From the NCBI GenBank assembly GCA_003694975.1, contig RFJH01000241.1:1-11203 (forward strand): a stretch of 11,203 bases of DNA, read 5' to 3'. The stretch is from Anaerolineae bacterium. Its GTDB lineage: Bacteria; Chloroflexota; Anaerolineae; Anaerolineales; Villigracilaceae. The position numbers and the translations under genes are program-made. Shown here piece after piece: positions 1 to 7,817 of the stretch. A model generated the notes under the pieces. It ran no database searches. It was not told the origin of the DNA and saw only the letters and a list, made by a program, of their open reading frames with translations. Position 1 is the stretch's first letter, and each line of letters opens with the position of its first letter.

Positions 1-2
1 CC

Positions 3-836
3 CTCCTGGCCGACGGTCCCCAGCCGGTACCCGTGATCCTCCAGCGGCTCAACCTGCTTTCGGCGGTGCAAGTCGACGCGGGGGAGCTGTTCCGTCGCGA
101 GATCCTGGCCCGAGCCGGTCTGACCCCCACGGATCTGCTGCACGTGGAAGGCCGCATGGGACTGTGGTCACAGCGGGCTGCAGCGAATGCGCTCGAAGCC
201 TTTGCGCGCATGCAGTGGCGAGAGCCCGATGAGATCCGCCGGCACGTCTGGACGCGCATGACCGAGACCATCATAGCTGCCATCCTTTCCTTTCTCAGCG
301 CGCACGAGATGCCGCCCGCGACCGTGGCGGACATGGGCCGCTGGCTTTTCGAGAATGCGCTCTATCGCCTGCACCCGCATCTGGAGACGCGCTTCCACCT
401 GAAGGTGCCCATCATCGGCATCGGTGCTCCTGCCGGCATCTTCCTGCAAGACGTGGCCCGGCACCTGCACACCGATCTCCTGCTGCCCGAGAACTACCCC
501 GTGGCCAACGCCGTAGGTGCGGTAGCCGGCAACGTCATGGTGAGCGAGGAACTGCTGGTCTACCCCCGTTTGTCGGATGATGGGCTGGAAGTGCTGGGCT
601 ACTATGTGCAGACCAATGAGGGCCGCGAGACCTTCGAGGAGCAGGAGGAGGCGCTATCCGAGGCCAGGCGTCTGAGCCGGGAGCGGGCTCTGGCAGCGGC
701 ACTGCGTGCGGGCGCAGATGATCCCCAGGTCGTGCTTGAGGAGGAAGCGGACGGGCTGGATACGGTGCGCGTGCGCGCCAAGGCCATGGGGAACCCGCGG
801 CTGGCCAATGCCGGCAGCAGGCCGGCCGCAGCGTGA
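3..836 (+). CDS. Hydantoinase/oxoprolinase (HyuA-type) family protein, C-terminal part, cut by left window edge
   Basis: The family performs ATP-dependent opening of cyclic amides such as hydantoins, N-methylhydantoin or 5-oxoproline, in the cytoplasm. The frame is open from base 3 without a stop, so the true start lies left of the window; the GTG at 33 is only an internal codon. The best family signature is the glycine-rich segment IIGIGAPAGIFLQDVA (about bases 409-456), followed by LLLPENYPVANAVGAVAGNV, the ATP-binding ASKHA-fold C-terminal pattern of hydantoinase A proteins. A more variable, charged and Ala-rich tail ends at TGA 834-836. No HyuB partner gene follows; the next DNA is a regulator remnant, so the protein may be of the stand-alone type or its partner may lie upstream. 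Substrate cannot be told. Family call fairly sure, reaction uncertain. Confidence 0.75.
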   Translation, partial: LLADGPQPVPVILQRLNLLSAVQVDAGELFRREILARAGLTPTDLLHVEGRMGLWSQRAAANALEAFARMQWREPDEIRRHVWTRMTETIIAAILSFLSAHEMPPATVADMGRWLFENALYRLHPHLETRFHLKVPIIGIGAPAGIFLQDVARHLHTDLLLPENYPVANAVGAVAGNVMVSEELLVYPRLSDDGLEVLGYYVQTNEGRETFEEQEEALSEARRLSRERALAAALRAGADDPQVVLEEEADGLDTVRVRAKAMGNPRLANAGSRPAAA

Positions 837-896
837 TGCGCGTGCGGAGCCTCTCTGCCGCGTAGCCATCGCGTGCCCCGGCTCCGCCACCGACAG

Positions 897-1500
897 GAAG
901 AAAAATCTCTCCTGCGGCGGCTATTCCCGGACCGCTATGAAATGCACGAATTGCTGCGCCAATTCGCCCAGGAGAAGCTGCGAGAGGTGCCCGATGAGGA
1001 GAGCCGGATTCGGCGCCGGCACTGTGCCTATCATGCGGCCTCTCTTTCTCAAGGCGCAGTGCCGTTTGCAGAAGTGACACACCCGGAGACCCCGAATGAA
1101 ATCGCGCACGAAATCGACGACCTGCGCGCAGGCTGGCAGTAGTGGGTGCAATAGAGACGGGCGGGCATCGCCCTGACCCTGAACACCGTCGACGGCGCTG
1201 TGTCAGGGCCCTGGGCCTGGTCTAGAAGGTCAGACAGCTCCTCAAAGCAGCTCTGGAAATCGCACCGGAAATCCATGGTGATGGAGGTACTTGTTGAGTC
1301 CGTCTTGCTCTTTGCGGAGGAGGGAAAGGGCTCCAGACACCCGTGCCTTCGTCCTGAGTCACCCTGCTCGCGCGGCTCGGTCACGGGACACGACGAAAGA
1401 TCTCCTGACGAATTGCTCCTATCAATGGCCTTCTACGGTGGCTACCATTGCCCAAGAGGAGGGGAAGATGAGAAAGCTTGAAGCAGTGGTGGCCAGGTAT
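897..1500 (+). pseudogene. Decayed remnant of an AfsR/LuxR-type ATPase-TPR transcriptional regulator
   Basis: Pieces of one protein family appear in order but in different frames. Bases 897-1139 read EEKSLLRR...RYEMHELLRQFAQEKLREVP...RRRHCAYHA...EIDDLRAGWQ, the typical junction between the NB-ARC-like ATPase/winged-helix part and the TPR part of large regulators (usual form: DKSLLRR, HELLRQYA, EIDNVRAAW). The frame then hits TAG at 1140 and another at 1152. About 1238-1274, another frame gives LLKAALEIAPEIH (TPR-like); 1275-1331, a third gives MEVLVESVLLFAEEGKGS; 1348-1500, a fourth segment gives FVLSHPARAARSRDTTKDLL and AQEEGKMRKLEAVVARY, resembling the family C-terminus (LxHPAxxxETKDRAxxLL...LEAVVAELL). 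About 80 bases separate the N-terminal piece from the late TPR piece, where hundreds of residues are normal, so a large internal deletion as well as frameshifts is inferred. The DNA-binding part and most of the ATPase are absent. Product surely non-functional as a regulator. Confidence 0.7.
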
Positions 1501-1509
1501 CCTCATGAA

Positions 1510-2106
1510 CTATCCCAGCGCATATACTGTGTCCCCTGGCTGGACAGTGGCCGGTTCCTGCCCTGGGCGTAGAAGCAGCAGAAAACCCCGCCGGCCGTTG
1601 TTCAGGAATTGAAGGATGGTCTTCAATTCTGCGGCCGGCAAGCGCTTATCCTGGCTTTGTGCTGCGAAGTGACTGAACTCCTCGCAGGGAGCGGCAAAAC
1701 ACACAAAATCGAGGTATGCCAGCTCCCCGGTTTGAGCGTTTTCTATGGCGATCCCACTCTCCAGGTCCTCTGTCCAGACTTCTCGCTCGCATTCGATGAT
1801 GATGTTCTCCCCTGCGATGCCGTCCACCATGTGCTCCCCGAAGCGGGCACGCATGGCCTGGTAATGCGAGGTAAAGCCGATGCACACCAGGTCATCGTCA
1901 TCATAGGCTTTGTCGGGGTGATCCAGGTGGTGGATATCTAGCACGCGTTCCCCCTGCGGCGTGACCGCTTCGACGCCGCGGGAGGTGATCGTCAGGCGGT
2001 CGACCACCATCCGCCGGCTCGCATCGTAGAAATATCCATGTGGTGTTTCAATAATCAGGCCGTTGGGCTGTAATTGCACCAGTTTGACGCGTCCCAGTTC
2101 ACGCAT
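1510..2106 (-). CDS. MOSC-domain-like protein
   Basis: 198 residues. The layout resembles the MOSC superfamily (the beta-barrel fold of molybdenum cofactor sulfurase C-termini and of YiiM/YuaD-like proteins, which bind sulfur or metal-sulfur groups through a conserved cysteine). Seen here: an N-terminal strand with VKLVQLQPNG, a central GIAGENIIIE (residues 96-105) matching the family G-x-x-GEN step, a cysteine in FAAPCEEF (Cys141) at the position of the conserved MOSC cysteine, and an ending PATVQPGDTVYAL that matches the family's closing 'G-x-x-V-x-x-GD-x-V'. The usual HGG segment is not clear, so it is a divergent member. The start is well supported: AGGAGAG at 2112-2118 lies five bases before the ATG. 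It is the last gene of a small unit with the DinB gene. No signal peptide or membrane segment. Role unknown. Confidence 0.62.
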   Translation of the reverse strand: MRELGRVKLVQLQPNGLIIETPHGYFYDASRRMVVDRLTITSRGVEAVTPQGERVLDIHHLDHPDKAYDDDDLVCIGFTSHYQAMRARFGEHMVDGIAGENIIIECEREVWTEDLESGIAIENAQTGELAYLDFVCFAAPCEEFSHFAAQSQDKRLPAAELKTILQFLNNGRRGFLLLLRPGQEPATVQPGDTVYALG

Positions 2107-2121
2107 AATCGCTCTCCTCAG

Positions 2122-2205
2122 TTACTGCATCTCGCTTTCTGCGGCTTTCAGGATGTTTCGTAGTTCGCCCCGCCACTTGGGGCGGATGGGCTGGATGGCC
2201 GTCAT
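2122..2205 (-). CDS. Possible 27-residue small protein overlapping the DinB stop codon
   Basis: The ATG at 2203-2205 overlaps the DinB gene's TGA as ATGA, the classic arrangement for coupled translation. The frame reads MTAIQPIRPKWRGELRNILK and ends AAESEMQ with TAA at 2122-2124, 15 bases before the MOSC-like ATG. The predicted peptide is basic then acidic with a helical centre, without membrane segment. It has no Shine-Dalgarno sequence of its own beyond what lies inside the DinB gene. It may be a real small protein, a coupling leader that carries ribosomes from the DinB gene to the MOSC-like gene, or chance. I do not recognise the family. Confidence 0.3.
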   Translation of the reverse strand: MTAIQPIRPKWRGELRNILKAAESEMQ

Positions 2206-2681
2206 GATGACCGGATGGCATGCAGGATATCGGCGCGGTGTTCGGCGTCGTGTTTGATCATGGTTTCCACCAAGCCGGCGATGTCGCCGCGCTCGTCGCC
2301 CCAGGGGTACAGCATGTCGCCGGGGAAGCGCTCGGGCGGGATCGCCTCGATGGCGGCTTTGAACTCGGCTCGCGCCCCCTCCCACTCCGATAGAATCTGC
2401 TGCGTGGAGAGCTGGCGTTGCGCCGCGACCGCCTGTTCGTTGAACGCGCTCTCGTCATCACCGATGTCGGGGGTGAGATATACCTCTCCGGCGAGGAAGG
2501 CGCGCAAAGCCTTGGCGATCTCCCGATCCCAGGTGGCAATGTGGCCGATGATATCGCGGATTCGCCAGCCGGAATCGGCATACACGACCGTTTCCAGATC
2601 CACCCCCTCCAGGGTAGCCCGCAAGGATTCGTGGGATTCGGTCAATCGCCTCAATAGGGTCTGTTTTACATGAGAGTTCAT
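2202..2681 (-). CDS. DinB-superfamily (DinB_2/DUF664-like) four-helix metal-binding protein
   Basis: 159 residues from the chosen start. DinB/YfiT-type proteins are four-helix bundles that bind a metal through three histidines; many are thiol-dependent transferases or detoxification enzymes, others have no known reaction. Seen here: GWRIRDIIGHIATWDRE with His47 followed by W-D, and near the end MIKHDAEHRADIL with His144 and His148, which gives the usual three-histidine set. Start: the ATG at 2679-2681 has AGGAGA at 2688-2693, six bases upstream. The same frame is open further upstream to 2798; the ATG at 2763-2765 has a perfect AGGAGG only two bases before it, which is too close, and the extra residues do not look like the family. 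It lies upstream of the MOSC-like gene, joined by an ATGA overlap with a tiny ORF. Cytoplasmic; family call confident, function unknown. Confidence 0.8.
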   Translation of the reverse strand: MNSHVKQTLLRRLTESHESLRATLEGVDLETVVYADSGWRIRDIIGHIATWDREIAKALRAFLAGEVYLTPDIGDDESAFNEQAVAAQRQLSTQQILSEWEGARAEFKAAIEAIPPERFPGDMLYPWGDERGDIAGLVETMIKHDAEHRADILHAIRSS

Positions 2682-2855
2682 CTTTGGTCTCCTAATGCCG
2701 TCCACGCAATTCATGGTTGACGAGGCGTCCGCTCTGGCAAACCTGGGGGCCGGGTGTGCCAGCATATCCTCCTGAGAGGGGTGTTTTTCATGGCGCATGG
2801 GACGTACTCTACAATCAGCATAGCGCCGTCGGCCAATGGGATATTCTCGGTTGTG
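2682..2855. other. Intergenic gap between the large operon and the DinB gene
   Basis: 174 bases between the stop of the last flavoprotein gene and the DinB start, both on the minus strand. It should hold the end of the large operon's transcript and a promoter for the DinB unit, but I see no strong sigma-70 pair and no hairpin with a T-run on the minus strand. A 7-base inverted repeat straddles the operon end (separate entry). The only convincing signal is the DinB ribosome binding site. The apparent coding potential here is an upstream extension of the DinB frame that lacks a well-spaced ribosome binding site. Confidence 0.5.
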
Positions 2856-2861
2856 CTATGC
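2818..2861 (-). repeat. Inverted repeat at the end of the large operon, possible weak hairpin
   Basis: GCATAGC at 2818-2824 and GCTATGC at 2855-2861 are perfect 7-base inverted arms about 30 bases apart; the right arm overlaps the TAG stop codon (2856-2858) of the last flavoprotein gene. Inside the arms CCG and CGG could extend the pairing with a bulge. There is no T-run after it on the minus strand, so it is not a standard intrinsic terminator. It could be an RNA-end stabilising hairpin, a protein site, or chance. Confidence 0.25.
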
Positions 2862-5321
2862 GCGTATTCTCAGGCCCTTGGGGTCGTACATTGGGCGCAG
2901 CGAAGCCCTGGCAGGATAGCGTTCGCCGGCGATGTCGATCTCATAGCGCCCGCTGGTGATGAATTCTTTGGTGGCACCCCCTTCATTCTCCACGAACCCC
3001 ATGCCCATGGCGCCGCCGAGCGTGAAGCCATAGCCACCGGTTTGCAGATGGCCGACGATCTTGCCATCGCGGTAAATCACCTCGTGGCCGTAAAGCAGCG
3101 GTTCCGGGTCCTCCAGCAGGAATTGCACCATGCGGTATTTGGGCGGCCCGCTATCGATGTGGCGCAAGAGCGCTTCCCGCCCAATGAAGCCGCCGGGCTT
3201 GTCGAATTTCACAAAGCGAGTCAGGCCGGCCTCCCACGGCGTATCCATGTTGTCCACATCATGGCCGTACTCGAGGTAGCCTTTCTCGATCCTCAGCGTG
3301 TTGAGCGCCTGGAAGCCGGCGTGACGCAGGCCGAGACCCTCTCCCGCCTCCACCACGGCTTCGTACACGTGCGCCGAGAACTCCGCCGGGATGTAAAGTT
3401 CCCATCCCAACTCGCCTTCATAGGTGACGCGCAGAGAGAGCACGCGGGCGTAGTTGACGTCGATCTCCTGGGCGGACATGTAGGGGAAGGCCTCGTTCGA
3501 CAGATCCGCGGAGGTGATCTTGCTCAACAGGGCGCGCGAGTTTGGCCCCTGGATGTTGAGCAGCGTGTAGGCGGAGGTCATGTCGGTGACGAAGACGTGC
3601 GCACCCTCGGGGATGTGCCTGTGCAACCAGTGAAGGTCGCGGCGGTAGAAGTCGCCGGCGCTGACAATGAAGAATTTGTCCTCTGCCAAGCGGGTGACGG
3701 TCACGTCTGCTTCTATCCCACCGCGCTCGTTGAGCCACTGGGTATACACAACCTTGCCCAACGGCACGGCCACATCGTTGGCGCAGATGCGGTTGAGCAC
3801 CTTCTCGGCATCGCGGCCCTGCACCAAGAACTTGGACATCGAGGTGACATCCATGAGGATCACTTTCTCGCGGCAGGCCTGGTGCTCCTCTGCCAGATAC
3901 GGGAACCAGTTTTGCCGCCCAAAGGTGTACTTCTCCACTTTGGGTTCGACCCCCGGCGGGGCATACCAGTCGGGAATTTCCCAGCCCATCCCCTCGGTGA
4001 AGAAAGCGCCCGCGCGCGCCAGATGCTCGTGGATGGCGGTTCGGCGCACGTTGCGGGCGGTCTGCATGGTGGTGTTGGGGAAGATGAGTCTGTACTGCCA
4101 CCCCAGGGTTTCTACGGTGCGGTCGGCCAGGTATCGTTTGTTGTTTTGGAAGGGGAAGGTGCGGGCGATGTGGATTTCGGTGACTTCGACCGGGGCGATA
4201 CCGTCCACGATCCATTGGGCCATCACCCGGCCCACGCCCCCGCCCATCAGAATGCCCAGTGAATTCATCCCCGCGGCCACATAGAAATTCTTCAGTTCGG
4301 GTGCCTCGCCCATCAAGAAGCCGCCATCCGGGGTAAAACTCTCCGGGCCGCAAAAGAACTTGCGGATGCCCGCTTCTCTGAGGATTGGAACGCGCTCCAT
4401 GGCGATCTCGATATAGGGCATCATGCGATCCCAGTCGGGCTTGATCTCGCCGAAAGCGAAATCTTTGGGGATGCCGTCTACCCCCCAGGGAGCGGCCACC
4501 GGCTCGAAGAAACCCACCAGCAGCCCGCCGACTTCTTCGCGGAAATAGGAATAGCGCCCGAAATCCTCGATAATCGGCAGGTCAGGATGCACGCCTTCGA
4601 TGGGTTCGGTGAGCAGGTAGTAATGCTCTGCAGCCTGAAGGGGGACACAGACCCCGGCCATCTTGCCGATTTCCCGCGCCCACAGGCCGGCACAATTGAC
4701 CACGATCTCTGCTTCGATTTCCCCTTTGTTGGTGATCACACCGGTGACGCGCCCATTCTTCTGCTTGATGCCGGTGACCTCGGTGTCCTCGCAAATGCGG
4801 GCGCCACCCATGCGAGCGCCTTTTGCCAGCGCCATGGTCACATCCACGGGGTTGGCGCGGCCGTCCTCGGGGGTGTAAAAGCCGGCCAGTACATCGCTCA
4901 CATCCGCCAACGGCCACAATTCCTTGACCTCGGAGGGGGAGATTTCCTGGTAATTGACACCGTGCTTGCGGGCGATCACCGCCATGCGGCGGCGTTCCTC
5001 CAGCCATTCTTCGGTGCAGGCCAGCTGCAAGTAGCCAACGGGCTTGAAGCCTGTGGATTGGCCGGTCTCCGCCTCCAGCGACTTGAGCAACTCGCGGGTA
5101 TAGGTGGACATTTCCACGCCCAGTTCCCATTCACTGGGGGTGACGATCAACCCGGCGGCGTGCCAGGTGGTGCCGGAGGTCAATTGCTTGCGCTCCAGGA
5201 GCAGCACATCGCGCCAGCCCAACTTGGTCAGGTGGTAAGCGACACTGCAACCGATCACCCCACCGCCGATGATCACGACCTGGGCGTGAGAGGGTAATTT
5301 GCTCGCGACTGAATCGGTCAT
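2856..5321 (-). CDS. FAD-dependent oxidoreductase-GcvT fusion, dimethylglycine/sarcosine dehydrogenase type (copy A)
   Basis: 821 residues, the normal length for this family, which oxidises N-methyl groups of amines such as dimethylglycine or sarcosine and passes the one-carbon unit to tetrahydrofolate as methylene-THF. Domains: FAD-binding DAO domain about 14-372 with the dinucleotide motif VVIIGGGVIGCSVAYHL; TSGTTWHAAG (49-57), whose His54 matches the histidine that carries covalent FAD in rat dimethylglycine dehydrogenase; central linker domain about 375-430; GcvT folate-binding domain about 433-705, with GGIEAD (Asp539) at the place of the catalytic aspartate and YEGELGWELY; C-terminal GcvT domain about 727-815. 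No signal peptide, so cytoplasmic. The ATG at 5319-5321 is 23 bases after the paralogous gene and has an AAGG-type site. It is the last gene of the operon. The substrate is not readable, and no ETF gene is nearby. Confidence 0.88.
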   Translation of the reverse strand: MTDSVASKLPSHAQVVIIGGGVIGCSVAYHLTKLGWRDVLLLERKQLTSGTTWHAAGLIVTPSEWELGVEMSTYTRELLKSLEAETGQSTGFKPVGYLQLACTEEWLEERRRMAVIARKHGVNYQEISPSEVKELWPLADVSDVLAGFYTPEDGRANPVDVTMALAKGARMGGARICEDTEVTGIKQKNGRVTGVITNKGEIEAEIVVNCAGLWAREIGKMAGVCVPLQAAEHYYLLTEPIEGVHPDLPIIEDFGRYSYFREEVGGLLVGFFEPVAAPWGVDGIPKDFAFGEIKPDWDRMMPYIEIAMERVPILREAGIRKFFCGPESFTPDGGFLMGEAPELKNFYVAAGMNSLGILMGGGVGRVMAQWIVDGIAPVEVTEIHIARTFPFQNNKRYLADRTVETLGWQYRLIFPNTTMQTARNVRRTAIHEHLARAGAFFTEGMGWEIPDWYAPPGVEPKVEKYTFGRQNWFPYLAEEHQACREKVILMDVTSMSKFLVQGRDAEKVLNRICANDVAVPLGKVVYTQWLNERGGIEADVTVTRLAEDKFFIVSAGDFYRRDLHWLHRHIPEGAHVFVTDMTSAYTLLNIQGPNSRALLSKITSADLSNEAFPYMSAQEIDVNYARVLSLRVTYEGELGWELYIPAEFSAHVYEAVVEAGEGLGLRHAGFQALNTLRIEKGYLEYGHDVDNMDTPWEAGLTRFVKFDKPGGFIGREALLRHIDSGPPKYRMVQFLLEDPEPLLYGHEVIYRDGKIVGHLQTGGYGFTLGGAMGMGFVENEGGATKEFITSGRYEIDIAGERYPARASLRPMYDPKGLRIRA

Positions 5322-5344
5322 GGCTTCGCCTTTTTTGAAAGTGG

Positions 5345-7816
5345 TCAGCAGCGTACCCTACTGAGATTGGGGTCATAGAAGGGACGCAGGGAGGCTTTCG
5401 CCGGGTAGCACACGCCGGCGATTCCGATTTCGTAGGAACCGTTCTTGATGAAGTCCGGCGTCGCCGGGCCCTCGTGGTTCTCCACTGCGCCCACGCCCAC
5501 GGCGGCGCCCAGTGTATGCCCGTATCCACCGGCGCGGATATACCCTACGGGGACGCCGTCACGGTAAATAATTTCGCCGTAGTGCAGCAGCGGTTGCGGG
5601 TCTTCCAGCAAGAATTGAACCAGTCGGTATTCCAACCCGGCTTCTTTGCGGCGCAGCAGCGCCTCCCGCCCGATGAATCCTCCCGGCTTGTCGAATTTCA
5701 CAAAGCGGCTCAACCCCGCTTCCAGAGGCGTATCGGCGTTGTCGATATCGCCGCCGTAATCGCGGTAAGCCTTCTCCAGGCGCAGCGTATTCAGAGCCTG
5801 CAAGCCAAAGAACTTCAAACCGAATTCTTCCCCCGCCTCCACCAGCGTATCGAATACGTGTAGAGAGAACTCGGTGGGGATGTACAACTCCCAGCCCAAC
5901 TCACCCACGTAGGTTACGCGCAGTGCCAGCACGAGGGCGTAGCCGATGTCAATCTCCTGCATGGTGAGGTAGGGGAAGGCTTCGTTGGACATGTCGGCGC
6001 TTGTCACTTTGCTCAACAGTGCCCGCGAATTGGGTCCCTGTATGCTCAAAACGCTGTATGCGGAGGTAATGTTGGTGAAGCCGAGGTGCGCCTCCGGCGG
6101 GGTGTGCCGTCGCAACCAGGCCTCCACGGCGCGGGTTGTGCCGTCAGAAGTGAGGATCAGGTAGCGGTCTTCGGCCAGGCGGGTGACGGTGAGATCGGCC
6201 TCGATGGTGCCGGTTTCGTTGAGCCATTGGGTGTACACTACCCTGCCCACCGGCACGGCCACATTGTTGGCGCATATGCGGTTAAGCACTCTTTCGGCAT
6301 CGCGGCCCTGGACCAGGATTTTCCCCATCACGGAGTAATCTAGCAAGCCCACGTTTTCGCGAACGGCACGGTGTTCGGCGGCTGCGTATTCGAACCAGTT
6401 CTGCCGTCCCCAGGAATAATCCACGCGGGGCTCAACGCCTGGTGGGGCGAACCAGTCGGGGGATTCCCAGCCGGCGTACACGCTGAAATACGCGCCGGCT
6501 TTTGCGAGCCGGTCGTGAAAGGCCGATTTGCGCGCCGGGCGGGCGGTCTGGAATTGCCGGTTGGGATAGCCAACCTCGAACATGTACCCGAGGACCTCCA
6601 CTGCTCGGTCGCGAAGATACTTGGGGGTGTTTTCGAAGGGCAGTGTACGGGCGATGTCGATTTCGGTGACGTCTACCTCTGGTACGCCGTCCGTGATCCA
6701 TTGCGCCATCACTCTGCCGGCCCCACCACCCATCAGGATGCCCAAGGAGTTGAACCCCGCGGCGACATAGAAATTGTCCAGTTCCGGAGCCAACCCCATC
6801 ATGGGTTCCAGATCGGGGGTAAAACTCTCCGGGCCGCAGAAGAATTTGTGCACCCCGGCGTTTTCCAGCACAGGAATGCGCTTCATGGCCTCTTCCAGAT
6901 AAGGCATCATGCGCTCCCAGTTGGGCTTGATCTGGCCGAAGACAAAATCCTGGGGCACGCCGTCCAGCGCCCAGGGTGCGGAGACCGGCTCGAATATCCC
7001 GAACAGGATGCCGCCCACTTCCTCGCGGTAGTAGGCGTACTTGTCCAGGTCGACCAGCACAGGGAGATTGGGATGGACGCCCTCGATGGGTTCGGTAACC
7101 AGGTAGTAGTGCTCGGTGGGTTGCAAGGGGACCTGTACGCCGGCCATGGCGCCGATCTGGCGTGCCCACATGCCTGCGCAGTTGACCACCACGTCGCAGC
7201 GAATCGTCCCGCGGGTGGTGTGGACCGCGGTCACGTCGCGGCCTTCAATCTTGAACCCGGTTACCGGCGTGTGCTCGAAGATCTGCACGCCGCGCATGCG
7301 GGCGCCTTTGGCCAGAGACATGGTCACGTCGATGGGGTTGACGCGCCCATCTGCGGGCGAGTAGAATCCGGCGAGGATGTCGTCCGTGGCCGCCAGCGGC
7401 CAGAGCTCGCGCACCTTCTGCGGAGGGATCTCCTCCATGAGCGCGCCGAAAAAAGTATCGAAAGCAGCAATGCGGCGATATTCTTCCACCCGGTCCGGTG
7501 TGCTGGCGACAACGAGCATGCCGACGTTCTTATATCCTGTTGCCAGTCCGGTCTCGTCCTCCAAAGTGCGGTACAATTCCAGGGTGTACTTGGTGATGTC
7601 AACTGAGGTTTCGCTGAAAAAACCGCCCGCCTCGATGAGCCCGGCGGCATGCCAGGTGGTGCCGGAGGTCAACCGGGCGCGTTCCAATAGGACCACATCC
7701 TTCCAGCCCCGCTTTGCCAGGTGGTAGGCTGTGCTGCATCCGATTATGCCGCCGCCAATGATGACGACACGGGCATGTTCAGGGAGTCCGCTTGCCGAAG
7801 GTTGTTGGGCCGTCAT
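5345..7816 (-). CDS. FAD-dependent oxidoreductase-GcvT fusion, dimethylglycine/sarcosine dehydrogenase type (copy B)
   Basis: 823 residues, same architecture as copy A and about 60% identical by eye over the FAD domain, so the two are tandem paralogs. Seen: VVIIGGGIIGCSTAYHLAKR (17-36), TSGTTWHAAG with His56 as the likely covalent-FAD residue, the shared stretch FFCGPESFTPD (325-335), folate-domain aspartate in GTIEAD (Asp541), VGELGWELY (637-645) and a GcvT C-terminal domain from about 728. Differences from copy A gather just after the flavin histidine (EAGGFFSET here, VTPSEWEL there) and in the folate-domain loop (SDGTTRAVEAWL here, SAGDFYRRDLHWL there), where substrate and folate contacts may differ. 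The ATG at 7814-7816 lies one base after the TGA of the MttB-like gene (TGAGATG), so translation is probably coupled. Predicted role: oxidative N-demethylation with transfer to THF. Exact substrate unknown. Confidence 0.88.
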   Translation of the reverse strand: MTAQQPSASGLPEHARVVIIGGGIIGCSTAYHLAKRGWKDVVLLERARLTSGTTWHAAGLIEAGGFFSETSVDITKYTLELYRTLEDETGLATGYKNVGMLVVASTPDRVEEYRRIAAFDTFFGALMEEIPPQKVRELWPLAATDDILAGFYSPADGRVNPIDVTMSLAKGARMRGVQIFEHTPVTGFKIEGRDVTAVHTTRGTIRCDVVVNCAGMWARQIGAMAGVQVPLQPTEHYYLVTEPIEGVHPNLPVLVDLDKYAYYREEVGGILFGIFEPVSAPWALDGVPQDFVFGQIKPNWERMMPYLEEAMKRIPVLENAGVHKFFCGPESFTPDLEPMMGLAPELDNFYVAAGFNSLGILMGGGAGRVMAQWITDGVPEVDVTEIDIARTLPFENTPKYLRDRAVEVLGYMFEVGYPNRQFQTARPARKSAFHDRLAKAGAYFSVYAGWESPDWFAPPGVEPRVDYSWGRQNWFEYAAAEHRAVRENVGLLDYSVMGKILVQGRDAERVLNRICANNVAVPVGRVVYTQWLNETGTIEADLTVTRLAEDRYLILTSDGTTRAVEAWLRRHTPPEAHLGFTNITSAYSVLSIQGPNSRALLSKVTSADMSNEAFPYLTMQEIDIGYALVLALRVTYVGELGWELYIPTEFSLHVFDTLVEAGEEFGLKFFGLQALNTLRLEKAYRDYGGDIDNADTPLEAGLSRFVKFDKPGGFIGREALLRRKEAGLEYRLVQFLLEDPQPLLHYGEIIYRDGVPVGYIRAGGYGHTLGAAVGVGAVENHEGPATPDFIKNGSYEIGIAGVCYPAKASLRPFYDPNLSRVRC

Positions 7817-7817
7817 C

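Noticed and set aside
1609..1941. A 110-codon plus-strand frame opposite the MOSC-like gene
   Set aside because: No family resemblance and no ribosome binding site; the minus-strand gene has both.
2771..2787. CCTC-CTGA-GAGG followed by a short T-run, like a plus-strand terminator
   Set aside because: The stem has only four base pairs and no plus-strand gene ends there.
2682..2798. A longer N-terminus for the DinB protein
   Set aside because: The extra residues do not resemble the family; AGGAGG is only two bases from the ATG at 2765, while the ATG at 2681 has a well-spaced AGGAGA.
2754..4262. A 502-codon open frame on the plus strand, opposite the last flavoprotein gene
   Set aside because: It is the antisense of a clear FAD/GcvT protein in GC-rich DNA, has no recognisable domain, and its apparent start lies in the intergenic gap with no support. 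A long shadow frame.
6371..7606. A 411-codon open frame on the plus strand, opposite copy B
   Set aside because: Same reason: antisense of a well-supported gene; copy A shows a similar antisense frame because the two paralogs share codon patterns.
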